The notes under the pieces: model-generated | Seen by the model: the letters and a program-made list of their open reading frames with translations, nothing else | What the model was told of the DNA's origin: nothing | The model's database searches: none | In this document: one piece after another, positions 42,243-54,910 of the stretch | Layout of the letters: each line of letters opens with the position of its first letter | How positions within the stretch are numbered: position 1 is the first letter of the stretch | NCBI GenBank assembly: GCA_011033025.1 | Contig: WFMF01000416.1 | Span: 1 to 64,000 of the forward strand | DNA from: Beroe forskalii | Taxonomy: Eukaryota; Ctenophora; Nuda; Beroida; Beroidae | DNA: 64,000 bases | Reading direction: 5' to 3' | Translations under genes and position numbers: made by a program

Positions 42243-45200
42243 CGAAGTAGGATGTTACCCTAGTGCACTACTTCGAAGCGCTTTGAAGTGCTTTGAATTG
42301 TCTGAAGTGCTCCAGTGTGCTTTGAAGTGCTCGAAAGAGCTTTAAACTGCTTTTATATTTAAGTGCTCCAGTACACTTCGAAGTGCTCAATAGTGCTTTA
42401 ATGTGCTTCAACGTGCTTTGAATTGAAGGGCTTCAACGTGAGTTGAATTGAAGAGCTTCAAAGTTTGTGAAGTGCTTCAATGTACGTAGAAGTGCTTGGA
42501 AGAGCTTTGAAGCGCTTAAAAATAAAAGTGATTTGAAGTGTTTCAAAATTAACTTTGCAAGTGCAAATTGAAGTACTTTCATAGGAGAGCTTCAAAATGC
42601 GTTGAATTGAAGTCCTTCAAAGTGCTTCACTGAAGACTTTCAAAGTGCTTCAAAAAGATTTGTTGAAGTTCTTTAAAGTCCTTAAAAGTGATTCGAATTG
42701 CTTTAAAGTGCGGTGAAGTACTTTAAACGTCAAAGGTGCTTCAACATTGGCACTTTGAAGTGCTTCAACGCACTTTAAGTGCTTCAACGCACTTTGAAGT
42801 GCGTCAACGCACTTTGAAGTGCTTCAACGCACTTTGAAGTTCGCGCACTTTGAAGTGCTTCAACGCACTTTGAAATGCTTCAACGCACTTTGAAGTGCTT
42901 CAACGCACTTTGAAGATTCAACGCACTTTTAGTGCCTTGGAAGTGCTTCAACGCACTTTGAAATGCTTCAACGCACTTTGAAGTGCTTCAACGCACTTTG
43001 AGTGGCTTCAACGCACTTTTTGAAGTGCTTCAACGCACTTTGAAGTGCTTCAACGCACTTTGAAGTGCTTCAACGCACTTTGAAGTGCTTCAACGCACTT
43101 TGAAGTGCTTCAACGCACTTTGAAGTGCTTCAACGCACTTTGAAGTGCTTCAACGCACTTTGAAGTGCTTCAACGCACTTTGAAGTGCTTCAACGCACTT
43201 TGAAGTGCTTCAACGCACTTTGAAGTGCTTCAACGCACTTTGAAGTGCTTCAACGCACTTTGAAGTGCTTCAACGCACTTTGAAGTGCTTCAACGCACTT
43301 TGAAGTGCTTCAACGCACTTTGAAGTGCTTCAACGCACTTTGAAGTGCTTCAACGCACTTTGAAGTGCTTCAACGCACTTTGAAGTGCTTCAACGCACTT
43401 TGAAGTGCTTCAACGCACTTTGAAGTGCTTCAACGCACTTTGAAGTGCTTCAACGCACTTTGAAGTGCTTCAACGCACTTTGAAGTGCTTCAACGCACTT
43501 TGAAGTGCTTCAACGCACTTTGAAGTGCTTCAACGCACTTTGAAGTGCTTCAACGCACTTTGAAGTGCTTCAACGCACTTTTTGAAGTGCTTCAACGCAC
43601 TTTGAAGTGCTTCAACGCACTTTGAAGTGCTTCAACGCACTTTGAAGTGCTTCAACGCACTTTGAAGTGCTTCAACGCACTTTGAAGTGCTTCAACGCAC
43701 TTTGAAGTGCTTCAACGCACTTTGAAGTGCTTCAACGCACTTTGAAGTGCTTCATTGCTTCAACGCACTTTGAAGTGCTTCAACGCACTTTGAAGTGCTT
43801 CAACGCACTTTGAAGTGCTTCAACGCACTTTGAAGTGCTTCAACGCACTTTGAAGTGCTTCAACGCACTTTGAAGTGCTTCAACGCACTTTGAAGTGCTT
43901 CAACGCACTTTGAAGTGCTTCAACGCACTTTGAAGTGCTTCAACGCACTTTGAAGTGCTTCAACGCACTTTGAAGAGTGCTTCAACGCAACGCAACGCAC
44001 TTTTGCTTCAACGCACTTTGAAGTGCTTCAAACCACTTTGAAGTGCTTCAATGCACTTTCAAGTGCTTCAACGCACTTTCAAGTGCTTCAAACCACTTTG
44101 AAGTGCTTCAAACCACTTTGAAGTGCTTCAACGCACTTTGAAGTGCTTCAACGCACTTTGAAGTGCTTCAACGCACTTTGAAGTGCTTCAACGCACTTTG
44201 AAGTGCTTCAACGCACTTTGAAGTGCTTGTGCTTCAACGCACTTTGAAGTGCTTCAACGCACTTTGAAGTGCTTCAACGCACTTTGAAGTGCTTCAACGC
44301 ACTTTGAAGTGCTTCAACGCACTTTGAAGTGCTTCAACGCACTTTGAAGTGCTTCAAACCACTTTGAAGTGCTTTAAGCACTTTGAAGTGCTTCAAAGCC
44401 TTTAAAAGTGCTTCAAAGCACTTTAAAGTGCTTCAAAGCACTTTGAAGTTTGAAGTGCTTCAACGCACTTTGAAGTGCTTCAACGCACTTTGAAGTGCTT
44501 CAACGCACTTTGAAGTGCTTCAACGCACTTTGAAGTGCTTCAACGCACTTTGAAGTGCTTCAACGCACTTTGAAGTGCTTCAACGCACTTTGAAGTGCTT
44601 CAACGCACTTTTGAAGTGCTTCAACGCACTTTGAAGTGCTTCAACGCACTTTGAGTGCTTCAACGCACTTTGAAGTGCTTCAGCGCACTTTTTAGTGCTT
44701 CAACGCACTTTGAAGTGCGTCAACGCACTTCGAAGTGCTTCAACGCACTTTGAAGTGCTTCAACGCACTTTGAAGTGCTTCAACTAACGCACTTTGAAGT
44801 GCTTCAACGCACTTCGAAGTGCTTCAACGCACTTTGAAGTGCTTCAACGCACTTTTGAAGTGCTTCAACGCACGCAACGCACTTTTGAAGTGCTTCAACG
44901 CACTTTTTGAAGTGCTTCAACGCACTTTGAAGTGCTTCAACGCACTTTGAAGTGCTTCAACGCACTTTGAAGTGCTTCAACGCACTTTGAAGTGCTTCAA
45001 CGCACTTTGAAGTGCTTCAACGCACGCACTTTGAAGTGCTTCAACGCACTTTGAAGTGCTGCAACGCACTTTGAAGTGCTTCAACGCACTTTGAAGTGCT
45101 TCAACGCACTTTGAAGTGCTTCAACGCACTTTGAAGTGCTTCAACGCACTTTGAAGTGCTTCAACGCACTTTGAAGTGCTTCAACGCACTTTGAAGTGCT

Positions 45201-45735
45201 TCAACGCACTTTGAAGTGCTTCAACGCACTTTGAAGTGCTTCAACGCACTTTGAAGTGCTTCAACGCACTTTGAAGTGCTTCAACGCACTTTGAAGTGCT
45301 TCAACGCACTTTGAAGTGCTTCAACGCACTTTGAAGTGCTTCAACGCACTTTGAAGTGCTTCAACGCACTTTGAAGTGCTTCAACGCACTTTTGAAGTGC
45401 TTCAACGCACTTCAACGCACTTTGAAGTGCTTCAACGCACTTTGAAGTGCTTCAACGCACTTTGAAGTGCTTCAACGCACTTAATTGAAGTGCTTCAACG
45501 CACTTTGAAGTGCTTCAACGCACTTTGAAGTGCTTCAACGCACTTTGAAGTGCTTCAACGCACTTTGAAGTGCTTCAACGCCCTTTGAAGTGCTTCAACG
45601 CAGGTTTCAACGCACTTTGAAGTGCTTCAACGCACTTTGAAGTGCTTCAGTGCTTCAACGCACTTTGAAGCTTTAAAGTGCTTTGAAGCGCTTTAAAGTG
45701 CTTTGAAGCGCTTTTAAGTAATTTGAAGTGTTTCA
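42243..45735. repeat. 20-bp satellite array, unit TGAAGTGCTTCAACGCACTT
   Basis: Degenerate GAAGTGCTT variants at the edges (42270-42720 and 45660-45735) grade into long runs of identical 20-bp units in the middle (for example 43021-43580 and 45070-45385). The unit contains AAGTGC facing GCACTT and a near-palindromic GAAGTGCTTC, so single strands can fold. There is no open reading frame of interest. Confidence 0.98.
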
Positions 45736-46679
45736 AAGTTTTGAAATTGAAAGCAATTCAACGTCTTTCAAAAGTGTTCCAAAATGCTTAGATTAACTTA
45801 CAAGTACTTCAAAGTGGTTAAGTGTGCTTTGAAGTGATTTGCTGAACACCATGTGTCCTATAAGTATATACTTAAAGCAACTGGATGGTAACAATAACAT
45901 GGGACCAATGTAAAAAGGTTTACAACTGAAAAATTTGAATTTGAAAGCAAAACGTACGTAAATCAGATAGTAAAGAAAATATAAATTAATCAAAGTAATA
46001 AATGTCTGTCAAATAGTTTTACATAAAACACCTCAGATTCATCAATACTTTAGCAACGAACTCGTTGCAGTTGCAGTTGCACAAATTATAAAAAAAAGGT
46101 TTAATTCCGAAAAGAAGGTTTATCAGCAAAACGTATGTCATGAATCTTTTTGATATAACTTCCTATAATTTCGAGGACGGGATTGTCTTTAAAAATACTA
46201 AATAAGAATCAGATACCTAACTGGCCTTTAATTTGATTGACCCCACTTTTTTAACTGGCCCTTCGGACAAAAATCTCATAGTCGAATTTGTCCTTAATTC
46301 TAATTGGGAGGATTAACAAGGTCCAATATGAATAGGGTAACTGTAAGAAAAAGAAACCCAGTTGACTAATGATTGGTTCCTGACCAGGTTCATCTAGATA
46401 AATCGAAAAGTGCATTTTTGAAAAAAAAACAGAATAATTTTTAATTTACGTGTTTGAAATTCTAAAAGCTCGTGATAATGATTAACTTTTCATCGTGGGG
46501 GAAAATGGCTCAATTCCCCACATCGTAATTCTTGATTTCTAATCGACCATCACTTCTCTTCATTTGACTTTGAGGAAATCTCTTAAAGTTTTAGTTAACC
46601 TCATAAAAAGAATAACACACGCACACATACAAACATACTACAAACAAATATTGGTCTATCTAAAAATGGTTAAGGAGCT
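45736..46679. other. Intergenic, nothing recognised
   Basis: AT-rich DNA between the 20-bp satellite and the 3' end of the minus-strand cysteine-rich gene. Confidence 0.4.
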
Positions 46680-49600
46680 CTAATTCCAATGCCGAATGTT
46701 TGAGAATATGAACCCTAGAACCAGCAGGGAAGTTCCTGTGCGACTGTGGTCCGTGGTTGCGGAGTTTGATCCGTCTGAAACTTCCTCGGAGTCTGATTCG
46801 TTTCCTTCGTCAACAGTGTAGTTGCTGTTGTTACCAGCTGAAAATGGAAGGTTGAAACAGCTGAAGATGGTAGGTTAATTATAATTAATAGAAGGCAAAT
46901 TACCAGTGGTCATTTGCCGGTTTTATTAACCTTCCATCTTCAGTCAGCGATTTTGCAATGTGTTCCTTGACCACATAAAACAGCCAAGGATAGAAAAACA
47001 AACATAAATAAAACAGCCGAAGATAGGAAATTTCAATTTAAAACATGGAGTTTGAAACATGAACCGTATCATAAAATTATATCTATGTGCTTTCTAAGCC
47101 AGTAACCTTTGAAGCTGACAGAATTTATGTGGAACAGAAGGATATAAAAACTATAAGCTTAAAAGGGGTGGGCGAATGATATGGATTTAATCACTGACCA
47201 TTTTCAGAAGTGTCTTTCTCTAGAGATTCAGTGTAGCGGATATCACCTGAAATCGAGGGACTGTTCATTCGACAATATTCTGATCAGTTCTGACAAGTGA
47301 TCACTATGCTGGTTACATGCAATTATAGGATATATGCAATATTATTTTCAGATCGTTATCCTGAAATAATTCTGGATGTCCGTTAAAAAGAGTTGGTCGA
47401 TCTCGATATTCTCAAAGAGAAACGCAGAGCTTTAATTTTCAGACAGAACATCTTCTTGCTGAAGCGGAAACGAAATTTGAACTTTTTCTGAACCAATTAA
47501 TTTCGTGACCATTAATATAATGTCCTCAAATTTGATTGTATGAAGTAGTGTTGTAAAGTTTAAAACTCTAAAACTGTTTGATCCAATTACTTACAATCGT
47601 GAAATTCGAAGTCTGATTGATAGTGTTTTTCTCTGAGTGATCCCTCGTAGTCTCTACAGGTCACTTCGGGGGAAAAGCACCCTTTTTCAATTATCTTATT
47701 ATTTTCACCTCCTGCCCTGAAGCAAATAATCACTTAGACACTTAAATAATTTATGGAGACTAAGAGCAAATTCCGGCGATTATGAATGAATTCTGCACTA
47801 ACGATTGATGGAATTTCAGCATCGAAAGATCAAACAACAATTATTTTCCACTTTAAAGAATTTAAAAGTTAAAATACTTTAACTTACGAGTATATTAGGT
47901 TGAGGGTTGCACATTTCTCCCCAGCTGTCGAACACGATGCTTTGCTAGGGCTGTCACATGAGGCATTTTCATCATCTGTAGAGATTAGGAGAGTCCTACT
48001 TCAAACACAAGGAAATATTTTGAAAAAGAAAATGTCGATTTTGTACGAACAATATGGCGGTTTTGTGGAAAATTCAGACACCGATCTCAGAGGTGGCGAC
48101 ATCCCAGTATGGATGAGTGAAAATTGATGTGATGTCTTGATTCCTCTCTAATTCACAAATTCTTATCAAACTCATCCATGTTTTGTTTAACTTTACTCCC
48201 ATCGTCTAATGTAAGAAATACATCAAGGCAGATGTTGCAATATGGAATTACAGTTTCATCAGTGGTATCTGAAAATGTAGAAGACACTGTCAAATTGGCA
48301 TAAAATGCTTGATTATAGTAGTTTCACAATGGCGATACCCATGTAATCAATTATATTTATTTAGTTATTTAACTGAATTCTGATCAATAGGCTTACCTGA
48401 AGGCCAATTTCGAAACGGAACTTGAATCGGAAAAACCTACTTAAGTAAAAAGTTGATTGCAAATTAAAACTAAAATTGTGACTTTCCGTATTTTGACTAA
48501 AGTTGGCTTCGGAAAGGACCCCCAGATAATGGAAACAATTCATTACCGTTTTCAGTGTCTTCAGTCTCTGGGTCTGGTTCCACCTCAGTTTCCTCCTCTG
48601 TTTCCTCTGGTTCCTCCTCTGGGAGCCAAAGTGACTTGCGAGGAATATCTTTATTAACCAAATCCTCGCCTGGAATTTTATTAATGATGGGATAGCTTTA
48701 TTTTTTGACTAAAGTTAAAATGAATGAAAGGACGCCAAAACTCGTTATCAGTATAACGAATAACTGAATAAATCAAAAAAAGTGATGAGATTAAGCATTC
48801 CAGATGTAGACTTACAATTATCCAAGTGTATCGTTATCCCTGGTAAGCTGTTGATATCAGGGTATACTCCATAGTCAGGATTAGACCAAATGGCACACGT
48901 CGGCTGTGTACGACCACACTGAACAGCCCTCAATTCTCCAACGGCATCATCATGAGAGGCATCAACCCACTCTAACCTGAAAAGTGAAGAAGTGAAGAAG
49001 TGAAGAAGTGAAGAAGTGAAGAAGTGAAGAAGTGAAGAAGTGAAGAAGTGAAGTGAAGAAGAAGAAGTGAAGAAAGTGAAGAAGTGAAGAAGTGAAGAAG
49101 TGAAGAAGTGAAGAATTGAAGAAGTGAAGAAGTGAAGAAGTGAAGAAGAAGAAGTGAAGAAGTGAAGAAGTGAAGAAGTGAAGAAGGAAGAAGTGAAAAT
49201 GGAACAAGTCGGAAGAAGTGAAGAAGAAGAAGTGAAGAAGAAAGTGAAGAAGAAGTGAAGAAGTGAAGAAAGAAGCGAAGTGAAGAAGTGAAGAAGTGAA
49301 GAAGTGAAGAAGTGAAGAAGTAAGAAGAAGAAGAAGAAAGTGAAGTGAAGAAGTGAAGAAGTGAAGAAGTGAAGAAGTGAAGAAGTGAAGGAAGAAGAAG
49401 TGAAGAAGTGAAGAAGTGAAGAAGTGAAGAAGTGAAGAAGTGAAGAAGTGAAGAAGTGAAGAAGTGAAGAAGTGAAAGTGAAGAATGAAGAAGTGAAGAA
49501 GTGAAGAAGTGAAGAAGTGAAGAAGAAGAAGTGAAGAAGAAGAAGTGAAGAAGTGAAGAAGTGAAGAAGTGAAGAAGTGAAGAAGTGAAGAAGTGAAGAA

Positions 49601-50376
49601 GTGAAGAAGTGAAGAAGAAGTGAAGAAGTGAAGAAGTGAAGAAGTGAAGAAGAAGTGAAGAAGTGAAGAAGAAGAAGTGAAGAAGTGAAGAAGTGAAGAA
49701 GAAGTGAAGAAGTGAAGAAGTGAAGAAGTGAAGAAGTGAAGAAGTGAAGAAGCGAAGAAGTGAAGAAGTGAAGAAGTGAAGAAGTGAAGAAAAGAAGTGA
49801 AGAAGTGAAGAAGTGAAGAAGTGAAGAAGTGAAGAAGTGAAGAAGTGAAGAAGTGAAGAAGTGAAGAAGTGAAGAAGTGAAGAAGTGAAGAAGTGAAGAA
49901 GTGAAGAAGTGAAGAAGTGAAGAAGTGAAGAAGTGAAGAAGTGAAGAAGTGAAGAAGTGAAGAAGTGAAGAAGTGAAGAAGTGAAGAAGTGAAGAAGTTG
50001 CAAACCGTATCGTTCTCGTTGTCTGCACACAGCTTTCAGAGCAGTCTATTATTTCACCAGTTTCACAGGATTGTGATTGAAAAAATGATTTAAATACATT
50101 AAATGGACGGAAAATTCTATCACAGATCAATTAAATTTCGAATTCTTCCTATGAAATAAAAAAACAACGTATATAGAAACGTCGACGTAAAGAAAACAAA
50201 AAACCAAAAAACAGATAATACTAACGTGATACAGAGAAGGCAGATGTCAGCATTTTTTTCGCTATTTCTGGAGATCCAGGGTCCACATAAATGGAATCAC
50301 AGTTTTTACAGGCGTTTAAAATCATAGAGCTGGTGACTTCAGTGATGACAGCGACAGTTATCAGAAGGCGGAACAT
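46680..50376 (-). CDS. Secreted or surface cysteine-rich protein, nine exons
   Basis: Exons on the minus strand: 50376-50226, 50045-50006, 48976-48816, 48669-48547, 48268-48197, 47975-47888, 47653-47595, 47246-47199, 46837-46680. They join in phase into 299 codons plus stop. The start MFRLLITVAVITEVTSS is a clear signal peptide. Two cysteine-rich segments each open with C-x2-C (C23/C26 and C169/C172) and contain further cysteines (52, 56, 84, 91, 118; and 189, 197, 204, 232). A Glu-rich acidic linker (about 134-163) separates them. The spacing is loosely reminiscent of Ly6/uPAR domains, which I infer only weakly. The tail is acidic with a short hydrophobic TSLLVLGFIF near the end, possibly a weak GPI or membrane signal. 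The 40-bp second exon and the donor at 48197 are the least certain. Confidence 0.75.
48979..50003. repeat. 8-bp satellite (AAGTGAAG)n inside an intron
   Basis: Almost pure AAGTGAAG units with occasional GAA insertions over 1 kb. On the sense (minus) strand of the cysteine-rich gene it is CTTCACTT and ends in the acceptor CTTTTCAG, so it serves as an extended polypyrimidine tract. The long purine strand could form triplex DNA. The open frames of 352 and 460 codons across it are artefacts. Confidence 0.97.
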
Positions 50377-51460
50377 CCTGACTAGGCAAACGGATTCGGG
50401 GATAATAAAAAATAAAAGTGAAAGTGGAATGATGAATATAGATGCAATTAGAGTTTACGGATCAATTTGGTTCGGTTTCGTTTATTACAATTGTTGTTTC
50501 TGAAGAACCTTTTGTATGCTCACGAAACTTTTTATCATCGATAGTCAAGAATATATATTCTAAAAACGGTCAAGAATTATTCCATTGTTCTAAAAACGAT
50601 AGAGCTATAAACGAATGCTGCCACACAAACTATCAAACATGCAAACCGAATTTTAATAAAACGCAACATAATCCGCATACTTAGGAATGATTTGTTGGGT
50701 CAGCATGATGGATATATTCTGAGGTGACACAAAAGATGAGTCATCGCTTACTACATTATCATGGATGCTGTGGTAGGTATAGTTGCGTCATGGTCATATA
50801 CTCGCGGAAACTTGAAAACCACCCCCACGACATCATAATATGATGTCACAGGGACGGTGGTTTTCAAGTTTCCGCGAGATTTTTTGTGAAAAATCGCCGA
50901 TTTTTAGCTTATATCATAAATAAATAAAGGTAAAATCGATGATTTTTCATCCTTAGAACATGAAATAAACCGAAGTCGTCACTCTGCCAGTTTATGAGTA
51001 AGCTATAACATATCATGTACACATTAGAGGTAAGCAAGACAAAGCCATGACTCATCACTCAGCAATGTGATGTACATTCTGTACATGTCCCAGGGACAGG
51101 GATCCTTATGACGACATATGCCATCCCCACCGACTAGAGGGACGGTTACATAGGCCGTAGATTAATATACGGGGAAACATAATATATGTACATAAATGTA
51201 ATATAAAACCTAATAAATATGTGTGAACAGTGAACTGTTATCCCTTCCAAAGCCCCCCAAATTCCCCAATATCTCAATTTTATGCTCCTGATGTGTGTCA
51301 GCTTCCGTTGACACTTCTACTCGTCCTACAACATAGTAACTTAGTAAAGTAGTGACACTTTATCAAGATTCTCTGGCTATCAGCCAGCAATATCAGTTAA
51401 TATAGATTGACCATAGAAGAAAACTTTTGTTGGTTTCGACGTTCAGTTAGTCACTGACAG
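50377..51460. other. Upstream of the cysteine-rich gene
   Basis: No coding sequence recognised. It contains the hairpin element at 50802-50880 and should include the promoter of the minus-strand gene, but I see no clear core elements. Confidence 0.4.
50802..50880. mobile_element. 79-bp palindromic element
   Basis: CTCGCGGAAACTTGAAAACC at the left is the exact inverse of GGTTTTCAAGTTTCCGCGAG at the right, with ATCATAATATGAT at the centre. It is a candidate MITE without an obvious target duplication. Confidence 0.85.
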
Positions 51461-51464
51461 AAAG

Positions 51465-52040
51465 GGACAAAGGGTGTTTTACACACTTTTTACACATTTA
51501 CACACTTTTCTACCCACTTAAAGTTTACACACTTTTTGTATAAAAAACTAAGGCTAAAAACCTGGCGGAATCGACTCCGCCGTGGAACCTGCGGGTCCGC
51601 TGCGGTTCCGCCGCGGACTCCGATAAATTCCATCAAAAAATTTTTTGGCGGAATTTTAAAGTTCCTCGCGGAGTTGCGAGATCGCCGCGGACCCGCCGCG
51701 GATTTTTCGGAGCCTGGCGGAAATTCCGCCGCGGAATCGTTTAAAATTCCGCCAAAAAAGTTCGCCGCGGAGTTTTCGAAGTCCAAGGCGAAATTCCGCC
51801 GCAGAGTTTCGAAATCCGCCGCGGAGCCTTAGTCCACCAGTAAAATCCGCCACTGGACTCCAATGGCGGAGTGAAGTCCACTGGCGGAATCCGCCTGAAA
51901 ATTCCGCGGCACACTTATATACTTTTTACACACTAACAAACTTTTTACACGCTAACATACTTTTTTTTCACACTTTTTACATACTTATTTACACACAATT
52001 GCACACATTTTTACAAACTTACACGTACTTAGACGAAAAT
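51465..52040. repeat. TTTACACAC minisatellite split by a GCGGAATTCCGC array
   Basis: TTTTTACACAC-type units occupy 51470-51540 and 51905-52020. Between them (51560-51900) is a GC-rich array of GCGGAATTCCGCC and CCGCGGA motifs, strongly palindromic. The inner array looks inserted into or expanded within the outer one. Confidence 0.8.
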
Positions 52041-52149
52041 TCATGCATATTATGAAATTCATGCATTTTATGAAATTGTGAGAAATTCACGAAACTTGGT
52101 GTAAAATCACGCATTTTAGTGGGAAATTCACGCAATTAAGTGAAATTTT

Positions 52150-52960
52150 GGTTGCCAACGTTGCAGTAACGTTGCAAAACATTTTACCAAGGTTGCAAAA
52201 GGTTGCAACGGGGTTGCAACGTTGGCAACCTATTGCAACGTATACTAAACGTTTCAATTGTTACCTTTTGGAACGTTGCCTGGGCAACGTTTTGAAACGA
52301 CATTTAAACGTTTCTTTTGAAACGTTACAAAATAATTCCAATGGAACGTTTCAGCAACTTCAAAAATCCAACGTTAAGGAACGTTGCATATGGAACGTAT
52401 TTTAAACGTTTCCAAGTAACTTGTATGCAACGTTACATTGATACGTTTGAAATACGTTGTTTCAACGTCTCCAAGTAACTTGTATGCAACGTTACTTTGA
52501 AACTTTTGAAATACGTTGTTTTAACGTTTCCAAGTATTTTGTATGCAACGTTACTTTGATACGTTTGAAATACGTTGTTTTAACGTTTCCAAGTAACTTG
52601 TATGCAACGTCATTTTGAAACTTTTGAAATACGTTGTTTTAACGTTTCAAAGTAACTTGTATACAACGTTACTTTGATAAGTTTGTAATACGTTGTTTTA
52701 ACGTTTGCAAATAACTTGTATGTAACGTTACTTTGAAACGTCTGAACTACGTTGTTTTAACGTTTACAAGGAACTTGTATGCAACGTTATTTTGATACGT
52801 TTGAATTACGTTGTTTTAACGTTTCCAATAAATTTGTATGCAACGTTACTTTGAAACGTCTGAACTACGCTGTTTAAACGTTTAGAGGTAACTTGTACGC
52901 AACGTTACTTTGAAATTGATACGTTTGAAATACGTTGTTTTAACGTTTCCAAGCGCTTCC
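52150..52960. repeat. 59-bp tandem array rich in AACGTT
   Basis: After an irregular AACGTTGCAACG zone, about nine units run from 52390 with a 59-bp period, each with ACTTGTATGCAACGTTAC, ACGTTTGAAATACGTTG and TTTTAACGTTTCCAAG. AACGTT is a palindrome and occurs several times per unit. Confidence 0.9.
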
Positions 52961-54177
52961 TTGTTCTAAATCTAAATCTGTGGAAGCGTGCTGCGCATCG
53001 CGAACTGATGTTATACATTTTTAGCAAAAGACGCGGCTTGTCAATGTCAGACGTTGTCTGAATTGGCCGTAGGATGTTACCCCACCCTCACGCGCGGCGC
53101 AACGTTTGACGTTCCACATTTGGACGACTGGACGTCACTTTGCGCTCTCGCCATCCAGTCAGAAGAAATTTAGACGGTCAACGTCCGTCGATTGAATTGG
53201 TTGCGTCGTACTCGAAGAAATGAAGAATGATAATACCCTACCAGTACCACCGCGGCACCGCGCGCGTCGTAGGATGTTAATTGTTACCCCACCCTCGCTC
53301 GCGCGGCGCAACATTCCACATTTGGACTTCCTGTGATGCAGAAGCGCGGCGTGAGAGCCACACAGGGTTATTTGTGTTTTAGCAAGGGTCTGCCGATGGG
53401 GTCAGACAACTTCTGACAAGCCGCGGCCATGCCACTTTGTCAAAGAAATACTGTAGATTGTGGTAGAAATTATAACGAGTAACAAAGTTTTTGAAACGTT
53501 TTGAAAACATCACAACAACGTTTTTCTGCAATTTTGTTTCACGAAATAAGTTGATAAAGAAGCCCAATTACAGTCATGAATGATTGTTTGAGTGAAAATT
53601 TTTGCTTCGAGTATTAAAGAACAAGAAAATTGTAATTTAAGGACGTTGAGATGACATCAATTCAAATTATATCAAAATGAATTTTCAAACGCAAGAAAAT
53701 TTTTTATCGTGAGAGATATATTCGAAGGGTAACTAAATGACGCAATGCAACCTCTTTGCAACGTGATGTTCAGCGTGATAACATCGTTACTGAAGTAAGT
53801 ATGGTGAGTATTTGACTTCTCATGTAACCTCCTCTGGGGGTTAATGAGGCCTTCTGGATGCTGATGGGTATCCATCACATCCTCTCTTTCTTTGTACTCG
53901 AGAGTGCAATGAAAGGACTTTTGGAAGACCTTGGTCAAGAGCCTGCAGCTCCTGAACAAGGTCTTGGCTGAAGCAGCGCCAAATCCATTACAGCTGCTTC
54001 AGCCACAAACACAAATCGGAACAATATTGCTCTTCAATATTATTGTTGTTGACGTGGGGTTCGCCTTGGGTAAGTTGCAGCAACGTTGCAGCAACGTTAT
54101 TTTCAACATTGTAGCAACAATGTGCCAACGTTTTAAAACGTTGCATTTACAACCTTACAATGGTTGCTTTAAGGTTG
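52961..54177. other. Mixed repeat region
   Basis: Contains two diverged copies of a GTAGGATGTTA, CCCCACCCTC, GCGCGGCGCAAC module (about 53062-53130 and 53265-53330) and a relative of the 50-bp micro-MITE (53386-53416). No coding sequence was recognised. Confidence 0.5.
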
Positions 54178-54325
54178 CATAGGGGGTAAATTGTCGTCCG
54201 CAAATAGGTTGCAGAAACGGTGGAATTACGTTTCAAGTGAAACGTTTCGCAACGTTTCATGAGGAACGTTTCACTTAAGTGTAAGCAACCTCCCTGCACA
54301 CGACAATTTACCCCCTATGAAACCT
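54176..54325. mobile_element. Inverted-repeat element with CATAGGGGGTAAATTGTCGT ends
   Basis: CATAGGGGGTAAATTGTCGT and ACGACAATTTACCCCCTATG face each other. The interior is rich in AACGTTTC and GAAACG, like the neighbouring 59-bp array. Confidence 0.75.
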
Positions 54326-54910
54326 CCCTGAGACGTTGTAGGTTGCATATGAAACGTTGTGCAACTCCTGTGCAACCAAAAATGTTGGGTGGGATATCCA
54401 ATATCCATACGGTGTGAATCTACAGACTGAATATTTATCATTATAACTAAAAATAAAATTGTTGTACTGTGCACTTGCAGTGTATATGGTTTAAGAAATA
54501 ATCTTGGTCTGTATAAGCTTGACGGAAAACTGGGGAATCGATCCTGGCGTCATAATGTAAATAAAGTTTTCTACAGATTATTTTCCCGAGTCCAAAGTTT
54601 GAGAAAAATAAGGTTATGTCTGGCAAAAAAAACCGAAGCGTATTTTTTAAAATACGTATTTAACTACGTTGTTAAAAATCATTAAAAATATAGTGCTCAG
54701 AAATCACAAAAGCAAAGTAAAACACATACCAGCTCTACAATATGAAAAATGGTGCTAACATTTTCTTTGATTTTCTCAAGGATGAAAAAATAAAATAAGA
54801 AATTAAAAAAAAAATAAAATTGTAAAATCAGCTGCTGTGACATACCGAATTCCGACGAAGCATGACCAGAACATTTCATTACTTAATTATACTCTCCACA
54901 TAACTTTATT
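54326..54910. other. Intergenic, nothing recognised
   Basis: AT-rich sequence with no gene or clear repeat, ending at the target duplication of the foldback element. Confidence 0.4.

Noticed and set aside
42243-45735. Possible CRISPR array
   Set aside because: The repeats are contiguous with no unique spacers, and the DNA is from an intron-rich animal genome.
48748-50130. Open frames of 460 and 352 codons on the minus strand
   Set aside because: They read through the (CTTCACTT)n satellite and give a Ser/Leu/His/Phe repeat. The real exons at either end use different boundaries.
51490-51853. Arg/Ala/Gly-rich open frames on both strands
   Set aside because: They arise from the palindromic GCGGAATTCCGC array.
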